Source: Clostridia bacterium (GTDB lineage: Bacteria > Bacillota > Clostridia > Oscillospirales > CAG-272). From it: a stretch of 64,000 nucleotides of DNA. Position 1 is the first letter of the stretch; each line of letters starts with the position of its first letter. A program made the position numbers and the translations under genes. The notes below the pieces were generated by a model. That model had not been told where the DNA came from, searched no databases, and saw only the letters and a program-made list of their open reading frames with translations. Positions 36,057-46,000 of this stretch are shown one piece after another. Where the stretch lies: positions 1 to 64,000 of the forward strand of contig JAGBSP010000014.1 in NCBI GenBank assembly GCA_017631855.1, read 5' to 3'.

Positions 36057-36707
36057 TTAAAAATATGTGTCAAGCACCTCGCGAAGTGACGTAAAGACAG
36101 GAACGCCAAAGACTTTGAGTCGCTCCTTTGACTGATGACCTCGTGCCACCAGAACGCACTCCACACCGATGGCTCTCGCCGTTTCGACGTCGTGATCGGT
36201 ATCGCCAATCAGAATCACGCGCTCGCTCGGATGCTCGGCACGCCACGCTTTTGCCAAAGAGAGCTTAGATGCGGCATGAATGTTGTCAAGTCCGAGAATT
36301 TGCTCAAAGAGCTCACGGATTCCAAGATCCTCGAGCTGTCCCTCGAGCATCTGCCGCTCGGTTGCCGAAAGTACAATTTGTCTTACGCCGCGCGATCGAA
36401 GCGCATCAAGCGTTGTACGCACGTCGTCAAAGAGCACGGCGCTCTTGACGCAACGCAAATATTTTTCCACCCACCGCGGTGCCAACACCTCATAGGGGTG
36501 TTTTGCAAAATCAAATCCAATCCTTGCATAATACTCACGAATGGGAAAACCAAAGGTTTCTTGATAATATTCCCTGCTCGGAATCGGCGCGCATTCACAT
36601 TCGCAAAGCAGCTCGTTGACCGCCTCGATCCCCGCGTCCACGTCGTCAAGAATGGTTCCGTTAAAATCCCAGAGTACGATCTCAGGACTCTTTTTTTCTT
36701 GTTCCAT
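36057..36707 (-). CDS. HAD family hydrolase (phosphoglycolate phosphatase-like)
   Basis: A 216-residue HAD hydrolase with a helical cap. Motif I is VLWDFNGTILDD (nucleophile Asp near 14), motif II VLSATE, the lysine near ASKLSLAKAW and motif IV LIGDTDHDVETA. Such enzymes remove phosphate from small metabolites such as phosphoglycolate. The start at 36707 follows GGAGAAACG. It lies downstream of the large lipoprotein but after that gene's terminator. Confidence 0.88.
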   Translation of the reverse strand: MEQEKKSPEIVLWDFNGTILDDVDAGIEAVNELLCECECAPIPSREYYQETFGFPIREYYARIGFDFAKHPYEVLAPRWVEKYLRCVKSAVLFDDVRTTLDALRSRGVRQIVLSATERQMLEGQLEDLGIRELFEQILGLDNIHAASKLSLAKAWRAEHPSERVILIGDTDHDVETARAIGVECVLVARGHQSKERLKVFGVPVFTSLREVLDTYF

Positions 36708-36713
36708 CGTTTC

Positions 36714-36750
36714 TCCAAAAAAGCAGGTCACCCACGCGGTGACCTGCTTT
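36714..36750 (-). terminator. Terminator of the large lipoprotein gene
   Basis: AAAGCAGGTCACC ... GGTGACCTGCTTT followed by T residues on the minus strand. Confidence 0.85.
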
Positions 36751-36764
36751 ATTTCGTTTTAATT

Positions 36765-38573
36765 TTACTTTGTTTCCTCTGTGGTCAGGACAACTGTAGC
36801 AAATGCGCACGCAAAGGAAGGACAAAGGGGATCGCCGCAAGGCTCTGCGTGAGGCTTAATCTGCTGGATCAAGGTCGACTTGACCGCAGAAACCTCCAGC
36901 TTTGCCTGTGCATACGCCAAGAACTCATCGATGGTTGCGCTCTCTTCGTATTTTGCCCAAATATCTGCTGACACAGTGCGGAGCATCTTCAATGCTTCAC
37001 GGTCGGTCTGATATCCCGTATTGTCAAGATCAAAACCAAATGCCATCTCTACCACGATATCCTGATTCTGCTTGACACCCCAATCGTAGATCGAAGCGAT
37101 CTTATCCGTGGAAGGATAGGAAATAAAGACATTACCCGTCTTGTTGACATCCATGACGTACTTATTGTTCAGGCGCTCTGCCTGCTTGTAGGTGTCGCCC
37201 ATCTGGTTCTTCACCTCATTGGTGTCGATCACACGATAGTGCTCACCCTCAATGCCGTACAGAATGAGATTGCGGAAATCCTCATCGGTATTGAGGTAGG
37301 TCAGAATCTGCATACTGCGCAAAAGGCTAGTGGTGTTTGCACACACAGCAAACGTGCTCTCAAGAACAGTCTCTGCCGTCATCGTAGGAGCTTCCACAAC
37401 GATCATTTCGTATTCTTTGCTGTACTGATCAATCAGCTCAGCGCCGCCCTTGACGTAACCAATAGCAAACTTCTTGCCCGCATCGGTAGCTGCGTCATAG
37501 TAGTAACCCTGCGTTTCATACTTCTTGAGTGCCGTCAGGGTCTCGATGAAGGTATCATCTTCAAGGGTAGAAAAACCGCCAAACGTAGTGTCTGTCTTTT
37601 CACCCCAACCCATCAGCGAGAATTCGTTGACAATCTTACCCTCGTCGCCAACACCGACAAACTGTGTGGTTGCCTTGGCGATATCATAGTTCGTGATATC
37701 CGCATCCTTGTAGATCGGGTAGAACTTGTCTGCCTGATAGTTATGTACGTCGTCGAGGAATCGCTCGCAATCCTTCGCCGTCAGCGAGGTGTAGGTATCG
37801 AAGGTAGTGCTTCCGCCTTCGGTTCTACGGTAGGTATCGTTAAGCGCCTGCTTGTTGAGAAGCAAGAAGGTATATTCACCGACCGTGCGGTTATTCGGAA
37901 TCGCATAGGTCGTTCCGCCGCCCAGCGTCTTGATTCCGCTGAGGAACTGCGGGAAGATGTACTGATTGAGCTTCTTCGAAGCGTCGCTCAGCGAGTTATC
38001 CAAGCTTGCAAGCAAGTTCTTCTGTCTGTATTCATTGAACTTTGCCTCGCCGCCCAGGAAGAAAATGTCTACCTGATAGCCTGCGATGGTCGGATACTTG
38101 ATTTCGATCTGACCAAGCTCGTTGACGAAGGTTTCGTCCTCTTCGGTTTCTTCAGCGATTACGGTATTCGCAAGCTGACCTGCCTTCTTTGCAGCCTCTC
38201 TGGCAGCAAAGGACTCTTCCAGCTTCTTATAATATTCAGCCTCGGTGTAATAATTCAAAACCAGACGAGTCTTGAACTTACTTTCAGTTACTCTGTTGAC
38301 TGCATCCGAAACCAGACGGTAGGTACAGGGCTGTGCGTTGTTTTGATCGGTACATACCTTGACGTCTTCGCCTGCATCGTGCGCGATACAATCGTCACAT
38401 TTTTCCACAGGCTCCTCCGACATCAAATACATAGAAAGCGTCATTGCCGACTTCGATGCCTTTTTACTGATATCCTCAACCGCTTCTTCATCGGTTTTTT
38501 CAGAGCATCCGGTCAAACAAACGCTCAGCAGCATCAATAAGCTCAAACTGAGTGCGATGAATTTTTTCATCAT
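36765..38573 (-). CDS. Large lipoprotein, probable extracellular solute-binding protein
   Basis: A 602-residue secreted lipoprotein. The signal peptide ends in lipobox LTGCS (cysteine near residue 23). The body has the two-lobed look of large ABC solute-binding proteins (a hinge-like AIPNNRTVGEYTFLLLN, and FAVCANTTSLLRSMQILTYLN), with an inserted Cys-containing N-terminal region (EKCDDCIAHDAGEDVKVC...QPC) and a C-terminal EPCGDPLCPSFAC tail that are not usual. No permease or ATPase is adjacent, so its partner is unknown. ATG at 38573 follows AGGGGGA. It has its own promoter and terminator. Confidence 0.7.
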   Translation of the reverse strand: MMKKFIALSLSLLMLLSVCLTGCSEKTDEEAVEDISKKASKSAMTLSMYLMSEEPVEKCDDCIAHDAGEDVKVCTDQNNAQPCTYRLVSDAVNRVTESKFKTRLVLNYYTEAEYYKKLEESFAAREAAKKAGQLANTVIAEETEEDETFVNELGQIEIKYPTIAGYQVDIFFLGGEAKFNEYRQKNLLASLDNSLSDASKKLNQYIFPQFLSGIKTLGGGTTYAIPNNRTVGEYTFLLLNKQALNDTYRRTEGGSTTFDTYTSLTAKDCERFLDDVHNYQADKFYPIYKDADITNYDIAKATTQFVGVGDEGKIVNEFSLMGWGEKTDTTFGGFSTLEDDTFIETLTALKKYETQGYYYDAATDAGKKFAIGYVKGGAELIDQYSKEYEMIVVEAPTMTAETVLESTFAVCANTTSLLRSMQILTYLNTDEDFRNLILYGIEGEHYRVIDTNEVKNQMGDTYKQAERLNNKYVMDVNKTGNVFISYPSTDKIASIYDWGVKQNQDIVVEMAFGFDLDNTGYQTDREALKMLRTVSADIWAKYEESATIDEFLAYAQAKLEVSAVKSTLIQQIKPHAEPCGDPLCPSFACAFATVVLTTEETK

Positions 38574-38630
38574 AAAGTTCCCCCTTGAAACATTCGCCAT
38601 AGCGAAACTATGACATTTTATTACTTATAT

Positions 38631-38659
38631 ATTCTACACTAATTTCCCAAAAATGTCAA
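38631..38659 (-). promoter_or_regulatory. Promoter of the large lipoprotein gene
   Basis: Minus strand TTGACA (38659-38654), 17-bp spacer, TAGAAT (38636-38631). Confidence 0.75.
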
Positions 38660-38846
38660 GGCTTTTTTTTGTGACGGCTGTCGCTTTTTTCGTCTTTCTC
38701 TTCGTTTTTTCTTCTCTCGGGAGAAAAAAAACGACACTTTGCACAATTTTAAAACGAAAGTTTTTTATCTATGCACAACACAATTATAGAGTTGCACAAC
38801 TTAGGCACAGTCATTTTGGGCAAGATGATGATTTTTCTTTCAAAAA

Positions 38847-39974
38847 TCAATCCAGAAATCCGCGCAGATGTCTTGCACGGCTGGGATGTCTGAGCTTACG
38901 GAGCGCCTTGGCTTCGATCTGACGAATACGCTCACGCGTAATGTCAAATTCTTTGCCGACCTCCTCGAGCGTTCTCGAACGTCCGTCGTACAGACCGAAG
39001 CGGAGTTTGATGACGTGCTCCTCACGGGGCGTCAGCGTATGAAGCTCCTTCTCGATGACCTCTCGAAGGATGGTCGTTGCCGCCGCGTCGGACGGAGTGG
39101 GCGTATCCTCGTCGGGAATGAAGTCACCAAGATGGCTATCCTCCTCTTCACCGATCGGCGTTTCGAGCGACACGGGATCCTGCGCAATCTTCATAATCTC
39201 GCGCACCTTCTCGGCACTCATACCCATCTTTTCTCCGATCTCGTCTGCCGTTGCCTCACGTCCGAGCTCCTGAAGCATCTGACGCGAATAACGCGAAACC
39301 TTGTGAATGGTTTCGACCATATGCACGGGAATACGAATGGTTCTTGCCTGATCCGCAATGGCACGGGTGATCGCCTGACGGATCCACCAGGTTGCGTAGG
39401 TCGAGAACTTATATCCCTTGCTGTAATCGAACTTATCCACCGCCTTCATCAGTCCAAGGTTTCCTTCCTGAATGAGATCGAGGAAGAACATGCCCTTTCC
39501 GACGTATCTCTTTGCGATGCTGACAACCAAACGAAGGTTGGCTTCCACGAGCTCGTTTTTCGCCAATGCCTTTTCGGCGTCACTTGTGCTGTTGGTCATA
39601 ATTTCGGCAAGCTCTCTCTCTCTGTCTGCCGTCAGTAGCGGCACCTTACCGATCTCCTTGAGGTACATACGAACGGGGTCGTCGATCGCAAGTCCCTCTT
39701 GCTCGAGGATTCGCTCCATATTCTCACTTGTTCCGAATGCCTCGACTTCGGACTCAATCTCGTCCATCTCGGAGTTTGAAAGATCTCCCGGCAGAGTAAT
39801 TCCGTTGTTTTCCAGCGTATCGTACAGCTTATCCAGACTGTCGATATCAAAATCCATTTCCTCTACAACCTCTTCGAGATCGTCGGTCGAAAGCGTTCCC
39901 TGCTTTCCCTTTTCGATCAGCTCACCGAGGTCGATCGACTTATCGTTATCCAGTTTGATTTCCTGTTCCGTCAT
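38847..39974 (-). CDS. rpoD: RNA polymerase primary sigma factor RpoD (SigA)
   Basis: A 375-residue sigma-70 primary factor. Region 1.2 begins near [18 protein letters not shown], region 2 has [20 protein letters not shown] and the -10 binding helix [16 protein letters not shown], region 3 has [10 protein letters not shown], and region 4 has the [23 protein letters not shown]. Length fits Firmicutes SigA. It is the last gene of the dgt-dnaG-rpoD operon. Promoters across the window match its expected recognition. Confidence 0.97.
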   Translation of the reverse strand: MTEQEIKLDNDKSIDLGELIEKGKQGTLSTDDLEEVVEEMDFDIDSLDKLYDTLENNGITLPGDLSNSEMDEIESEVEAFGTSENMERILEQEGLAIDDPVRMYLKEIGKVPLLTADRERELAEIMTNSTSDAEKALAKNELVEANLRLVVSIAKRYVGKGMFFLDLIQEGNLGLMKAVDKFDYSKGYKFSTYATWWIRQAITRAIADQARTIRIPVHMVETIHKVSRYSRQMLQELGREATADEIGEKMGMSAEKVREIMKIAQDPVSLETPIGEEEDSHLGDFIPDEDTPTPSDAAATTILREVIEKELHTLTPREEHVIKLRFGLYDGRSRTLEEVGKEFDITRERIRQIEAKALRKLRHPSRARHLRGFLD

Positions 39975-40006
39975 AATTTGTTTCCTTCCAATTTATGTAT
40001 TTTTGG

Positions 40007-41782
40007 TTATTTTTTCTGTTCTTTGGCTTGCTTGAGTGCCGCTTGGCGTCGCCTGAGGTCGGCAAAGGTGTCATCCTTGTCAAGATTGCTTGCTTCTGCC
40101 CGAAGCGCGCCCACCGCGGCAAGAAAGACCTCGCGATCGTTCCGCGCTAGCGCTCTTCGCTCCCATTCGATCTTTTCAATCCGTCCGAGCTCGTCAGCGC
40201 TAAAGCTCTGTCCAAGCATTGCTTTAGAAAATCCGCCGTCGCTTCGTTCGAGTTCACAGATGGCGTCAAACACACGCCGTCCGAAGGTCGTGAAGAAATC
40301 CTCGCTCGAAAGACCGACCGCACCCGTCGCCGCTTCCTGTCGGAAACCGTCGTCCATTAAGATCAGTCCGAGCACCGTTTCCTCGGCACGCGACGCGCGA
40401 ATATTCTTTGCGGCGTCCATATTGATGCGATCTCCAAAGTTTTTTACTGCAAGCTGAGCGTCCTGCGACTGCTTTTTCTTCATTTCGCGCAAGCGGTTCT
40501 TGCGAATTCTTTCGGTATCCGATCGCATTGCCTCAACCGAAACACCGATCTGCTCTGCCGCCTTGCGGATCGAGATCTCGCGTTCGACCTCGGAGTGCGC
40601 ATCAGCGATCATCTGACAGACCGCTGCCGATGCCTTGATCTTCTCGTCGGGCAGTGCCAAATTGTATTCCGACAAAATGCGTCCAAGACGAAAATCAAAT
40701 CCCGTCATACTTTGATCGAGCACCCGAGAGAATCCGTCCGCACCGAATTTTTTGATATATTCGTCGGGGTCTTTCGCGCCCTCGAGCTTGAGCACGCGAA
40801 CGTCGACACCAACCTCGCCCAAGAGACGCATCGCTTTGTTTGCCGCTGTCTGTCCCGCGCTGTCCGAGTCGTAGCAAATCACGACCTGCCCCGTATGCTT
40901 GGCAAAGATTCTTGCCTGCTCCGAGGTGATCGCCGTACCGAGCGTCGCCACAGCGTTTTCAAATCCCGCGGCGTGCAGGGCAATAACGTCCATATATCCC
41001 TCGCAGAGAATGAGCCGCTCCTCGGCGTTCTTTCTTGCGAAATTGAGTGCAAAGAGATGTCGGCTTTTTTTAAAGGCAGGCGTATCCGAGCTGTTGAGAT
41101 ATTTCGGCTTGGAATCGTCCATTACACGACCGCCAAAAGCGACGACGTTGCCTGTCGTATCGATAACGGGAAAGATTACTCGGTTGCGGAAGAGGTCAAA
41201 GACGCGTCCGCTCTTCTCACTCCTCTTTCCGAGAAATCCTGCCACGATTTCGTCCTCGGTAAATCCCTGACGCTTGAGCGTCTTCGTGAGCGCATCCCAC
41301 GAATTCGGAGCAAAGCCAAGCCCGAAGCGGCGGATCGTTGCCGTGCTAAGGGCGCGATTCTCGGTCAGATACCGAAGTCCCTCTCCCCCGAGCGCCTCGT
41401 CAAACAGACACTCGCGGAAAAAGCGCGCCGCCGCAAGGTTCATCTCAAAGATCCGTTTTCTCGGAACGGTATTCCGATCGTCGGGCGATTCGTCGGTCGG
41501 AATGGTAATGCCCGCTCTTGCCGCCAAGAATTCGAGCGCTCCGACGTAATCAAGATTTTCCTCACGCATAATAAAACTGATCACGTCGCCCCCTGCGCCA
41601 CAACCAAAACAATAGAAGCTTTTCGTTGCGGGAAACACGGTAAAGGACGGCGTTTTTTCATTGTGGAAGGGACAAAGCCCGTTGTAATTCGAACCTGCCC
41701 GTTTTAAGGTCACGTAACGACCGATGACGTCCTCGAGCTCGTTGCGAGCCACGATCTCGTCAATAATTGCTCTTGAAATCAT
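40007..41782 (-). CDS. dnaG: DNA primase
   Basis: A 591-residue DnaG that makes RNA primers at the replication fork. Zinc-binding CHC2 domain: CPFHNEKTPSF with FYCFGCGAGGD (near 40-65). The TOPRIM core has ILCEGYMDVIALHAAG and a DSDSAGQTAA motif. The C-terminal part would bind the DnaB helicase. It starts 3 nt after the dgt stop and is followed by rpoD. Confidence 0.96.
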   Translation of the reverse strand: MISRAIIDEIVARNELEDVIGRYVTLKRAGSNYNGLCPFHNEKTPSFTVFPATKSFYCFGCGAGGDVISFIMREENLDYVGALEFLAARAGITIPTDESPDDRNTVPRKRIFEMNLAAARFFRECLFDEALGGEGLRYLTENRALSTATIRRFGLGFAPNSWDALTKTLKRQGFTEDEIVAGFLGKRSEKSGRVFDLFRNRVIFPVIDTTGNVVAFGGRVMDDSKPKYLNSSDTPAFKKSRHLFALNFARKNAEERLILCEGYMDVIALHAAGFENAVATLGTAITSEQARIFAKHTGQVVICYDSDSAGQTAANKAMRLLGEVGVDVRVLKLEGAKDPDEYIKKFGADGFSRVLDQSMTGFDFRLGRILSEYNLALPDEKIKASAAVCQMIADAHSEVEREISIRKAAEQIGVSVEAMRSDTERIRKNRLREMKKKQSQDAQLAVKNFGDRINMDAAKNIRASRAEETVLGLILMDDGFRQEAATGAVGLSSEDFFTTFGRRVFDAICELERSDGGFSKAMLGQSFSADELGRIEKIEWERRALARNDREVFLAAVGALRAEASNLDKDDTFADLRRRQAALKQAKEQKK

Positions 41783-41785
41783 TCG

Positions 41786-42799
41786 CTACCCCCTCCATAC
41801 TTTTGGAATATAGAGATCGGAGTAGACCTCGATCGCATAGCGGTCGCTCATTCCAGAAATGAAATCGCACACGCATCGCTCGACAATCTCCCGCTCGCAG
41901 TTGCGTCGGTAAAGGAGCGGCATTCCGTCGGGATGCTTGACAAAATGCTCAAAGAGCCGTATCAGCATCACCTGCGCCTTGCTCTCCTCCGACTTTGCCA
42001 CGGGATTGCGATAAACCGCTTCAAAGAGGAAATCGCGCAGACGGTCGGTAGCGTACTGCACTTCCTCTTCCATCTGAATTTTCGGTTGATTGGTGCTGGC
42101 GCGAACGATCGAATTGACCATCGTATCAATGCGCTCCGAATGGGTTTCTCCCAAGATATCGCGAAGCGGCTTGGGAATATCCTCAATTTTGAGAATTCCC
42201 GCGCGACAAGCATCGTCAATGTCGTGATTGATGTAAGCGATACGGTCGGCAAATTTGACGATCACGCCCTCAAGCGTATTTGCCATATTGCTACCCGTGT
42301 GGTTGACGATACCGTCGCGGACCTCCCACGTCAGGTTCAATCCCTCTCCGTTGTTTTCCAAGCGATCCACCACGCGAAGGCTCTGCTTGTAATGCGTAAA
42401 TTCGGGATCGAAGCATTTACGCATTGCAAACTCTCCTGCGTGTCCGAACGGTGTATGTCCAATGTCATGTCCGAGCGCCGCCGCTTCGGTCAGGTCCTCG
42501 TTAAGCGAGAGCGCACGTGCAATAATACGCGCGATCTGCGTGACCTCCAACGTATGCGTCATTCTCGTACGGTAATGGTCGCCCGTAGGCGCTAAAAAGA
42601 CCTGCGTTTTATTCATCAGGCGACGGAAGGATTGCGAGTGAATGATCCTGTCGCGGTCGCGCTGAAATTCGGTACGGAATTGGCAGGGTTCCACAAATTT
42701 TTCCCTGCCCCTCGTATTTGCCGTCAGGAAGGCGTAGGGCGATAGCCGTTCCTTTTCATGTTCTAAAAACTGTTCCCTGATACACGGAAAATCTCCCAT
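41786..42799 (-). CDS. dgt: Deoxyguanosinetriphosphate triphosphohydrolase-like (HD domain)
   Basis: A 337-residue HD-superfamily protein of the dGTPase family, which hydrolyses dNTPs to nucleoside and triphosphate. HD signature: RMTHTLEVTQIAR and AALGHDIGHTPFGHAGE (metal ligands H, HD), with a later DRIAYINHDIDDA. Function is by family resemblance; the substrate may be other dNTPs. First gene of the dgt-dnaG-rpoD operon. Confidence 0.92.
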   Translation of the reverse strand: MGDFPCIREQFLEHEKERLSPYAFLTANTRGREKFVEPCQFRTEFQRDRDRIIHSQSFRRLMNKTQVFLAPTGDHYRTRMTHTLEVTQIARIIARALSLNEDLTEAAALGHDIGHTPFGHAGEFAMRKCFDPEFTHYKQSLRVVDRLENNGEGLNLTWEVRDGIVNHTGSNMANTLEGVIVKFADRIAYINHDIDDACRAGILKIEDIPKPLRDILGETHSERIDTMVNSIVRASTNQPKIQMEEEVQYATDRLRDFLFEAVYRNPVAKSEESKAQVMLIRLFEHFVKHPDGMPLLYRRNCEREIVERCVCDFISGMSDRYAIEVYSDLYIPKVWRG

Positions 42800-42822
42800 T
42801 TTCTCCCTCCTTCGCTCCTCTC

Positions 42823-42856
42823 CTCGTTTTTGAGCAAAAAATCTCCCAAAAACGAG
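42823..42856 (-). other. Inverted repeat in the dgt leader
   Basis: CTCGTTTTTG / CAAAAACGAG with a 14-base loop, 24-57 nt upstream of the dgt start codon. A leader hairpin could affect expression of the dgt-dnaG-rpoD transcript; there is no direct evidence. Confidence 0.4.
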
Positions 42857-42938
42857 ATATCTAATTTATAATGTACGCAAAAAAATGAAAATATACTTTA
42901 TTTCGGCAAGGTTTTTTTGAAAAATTTTTTACCGCCTA

Positions 42939-42967
42939 TTGCAATCAAATTTATTTTCCTGTATAAT
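42939..42967 (+). promoter_or_regulatory. Promoter of the ABC-FtsX fusion gene
   Basis: TTGCAA (42939-42944), 17-bp spacer, TATAAT (42962-42967). Confidence 0.7.
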
Positions 42968-43002
42968 GAAAGCAACACTATTTCCCCGAAAGGAGAACTT
43001 TT

Positions 43003-46000
43003 ATGTTAGAAATTAAAAATCTAACCAAAATTTACCGTTCCAAAACGGGTGAGTCGGTCAAGGCGCTAGATAACGTCTCGATCTCCTTCCCCGAAACGGG
43101 AATGGTCTTTATCTTAGGTAAATCGGGTAGCGGTAAATCGACGCTTCTGAACGTCATGGGAGGTCTTGACTCCTACGATAACGGTGAATTTATCATCAAA
43201 GGAAAATCCTCCAAGGATTTCGCAGGCTCAGATTTTGACGCCTACCGTAACACCTTTATCGGCTTTATCTTCCAAGAATATAACGTCCTCGACGATTTCA
43301 CGGTGGGCGCGAATATCGGTCTTGCGCTGGAACTCCAAGGAAAGAAAGCCACCGACGAAAAGATCAATGATATTCTGCGTCAGGTCGATCTTCTAAGTTA
43401 TGCCAAGAGAAAGCCCAACGAGCTCTCGGGCGGACAAAAGCAGAGAGTTGCCATCGCAAGAGCCCTCGTCAAGGACCCGCAGATCATTATGGCGGACGAG
43501 CCGACGGGTGCGCTTGACTCGAACACGGGCAAGCAAATCTTTGACACTCTCAAGGAGCTCTCCCGTGAAAAACTCGTCCTGATCGTTTCGCACGATCGCG
43601 ACTTTGCCGAGCGCTATGCCGACCGTATCGTTGAGCTCTCGGACGGAAAGATTTTCTCGGACGTCACCAAGCACGAGCGCCACAGCGTTCAGCTCAGCGA
43701 GGGAATTCAGCAGATCAACGACCGAATTCTCCGCATCAAGGGCGGCTACCGCCTGACCGAGAACGATCTGAAAATGATCAACGACTATCTCCAGCACAAT
43801 CCGCACGACATCATTCTTTCGGGCGACGGACGTATCAACGACGAGCTTCGCTCAGCGGCGGGCATCAGTGCCGAGGGACACACCTCGGTCTTTGAGAGCA
43901 CCGCGGAGCGTGACGTAACGCTCAAAAGTTACGACAAAAAGGACAGTAAATTCATTCGCTCCAGCCTTCCCATCAAGAACGCACTCCGTATGGGCGTGAG
44001 CGGTCTGAAGCACAAGAAATTCCGTCTGGTGATGACCATCCTCCTCTCGCTGATCGCCTTTGCGCTCTTCGGGTTTGCCGATACGCTCGGTGCGTATGAA
44101 AAGGAAACCGCCGCCGTGTCCTCGGTGATGGATTCCGGCATCAAGAGCGCCTCGGTACGCCTTGGTGTGAAACATACCTACGTCTATGAGGGAGAGGAGC
44201 CTTGGTCCTACTACTCCTACGCGCCGATGAACGACGACGATATCGAATATCTCCGTCAAGAAACGGGCATGGATTTCGTTCCCGTCTTTACGGGTGGCGA
44301 CGAGTGGAGTGGTGGCTTCCCGCTCTCCTCGCAGTTTAAGAGCTACTCGAACAACTCTGAGATCTATACGGGCAGACTGACAGGACTCGTAAGTATGTCC
44401 GAGGATCAGCTCTCGGGGGCAGAGCTCCGCTTAATCACGGGTAAGCTGCCGAGCCAAGAGGGAGAAATCGCCCTGACCGAGCTAATGGTTCGCCAGTTCA
44501 ACGAATACGGCTTTATCAACCACTCTTTCGGTGAAGAGATCGAGGCAGGATCGGTGACGGCAGACAAGCTCATTGGAATGCACGTCACTCCCTCGAACAA
44601 CTATATGATCAACAACGGAACGACCGTTTCCTATGAAATTGTCGGTATCGTTGACACGGGCTTTGATTACGAGCGCTACGCATCGCTTCTGCCCACCACC
44701 GACGACCGTCCCGCTACCACCGATCAAAATTCTCTGGCGATGATGGTTCTTGCCAACGAGATTCGTTCCGAGTTAGCCTACGGCTTCCACGCACTCGGCT
44801 TTGCGCACAAGGATGATATTGACGCACTTGCCGCCATCTACGAAAAGAGCACCGAAAATTTCGCGCAGTACATGAACGGATACGACTCCGAGACCTATAT
44901 CATTCTTCCCTATGAAACTACGACAGGCGGTCCCGACAAGGAAACGATGGATACCGTAATGAATGAGATCCACTTCCGTCAGTTGGCGGGAAGCGACGCG
45001 ATCAAAAAGATGGACGTTATCTGGCTGACCGCCGACGGTGTTCCGCTGACCGCCTTGAAGGAAAATCAGGTGCTTATTTCGCGACAAGCATATGAATCGC
45101 TGATGAAACACCAGATCACGGTCGAAATTGACGTCGCCGCTCTGGAAGCTCAGATCATCGCCGTTGTCGGTGAGGATCAATGGGCAGAAAGCGCACACCT
45201 TTCGAACTATTACGACCGTATCGAGTACCTGAATAACTCAACCTGCCAAAGCCTTGTTGCCAAGTACGTCGCAGAGCTCTTGGATCTCCCCTTCGATGCT
45301 TCGATGCCTGCGTTCCTGAAGAGAAATCTTTGCTCTCTCCTCCGCTCCACCACGCTTGAGATGCCGACGATCCCCCTCGATCAATCGAACGTGAACGATT
45401 ATCTCCTCAGCTATTTTTTGGTCGAGGACATTTGGGCAAACAATTTGGAGGAAGACAATGACTTCCTCGCGGCTTGTCTGGCGTACCGCGGCATCGGTAA
45501 TTTGGAGGATTGGAACATCAATTTCCCCTCCGACGAAGCTAAGATGGAGCAGCTGTCCTTGTTCTACAGAGACTATCTCTTCGGAGAGGGCAACCAAAAC
45601 AACCGCTTCTCTCAGCTCTCTTACGACGCGCTGCAAAAAATGATCTCCGTCGAGAAAGGCTCGCTGTTTATCACCGATCTTTCTGAGGTAACCCTGAAAC
45701 GAATCGAGCGCTCCTTCCAAAACGATACGGTTGCGACGATCGAGGAATACGACATTGAGATCGTCGGCTACTTCATTTCGGATCAGTATTCCGACCTGAT
45801 CATCTCCGACAAACTCCTTGCGGACTATCAGGAATGGTTTGCCGAGCAATCCGAAAAGTTCGGCAGCTCTTATAAGGAAACGGTTGCCGAGCACGAGGAC
45901 GGCATTTGGGGCTTTGCCATTGCTCCGATGGGAGATGAGGCAGCGCTCCGCAAGATCGTGCAGATGACTTACGACGAGGAAAGCGATCTCAATTTCTCGC

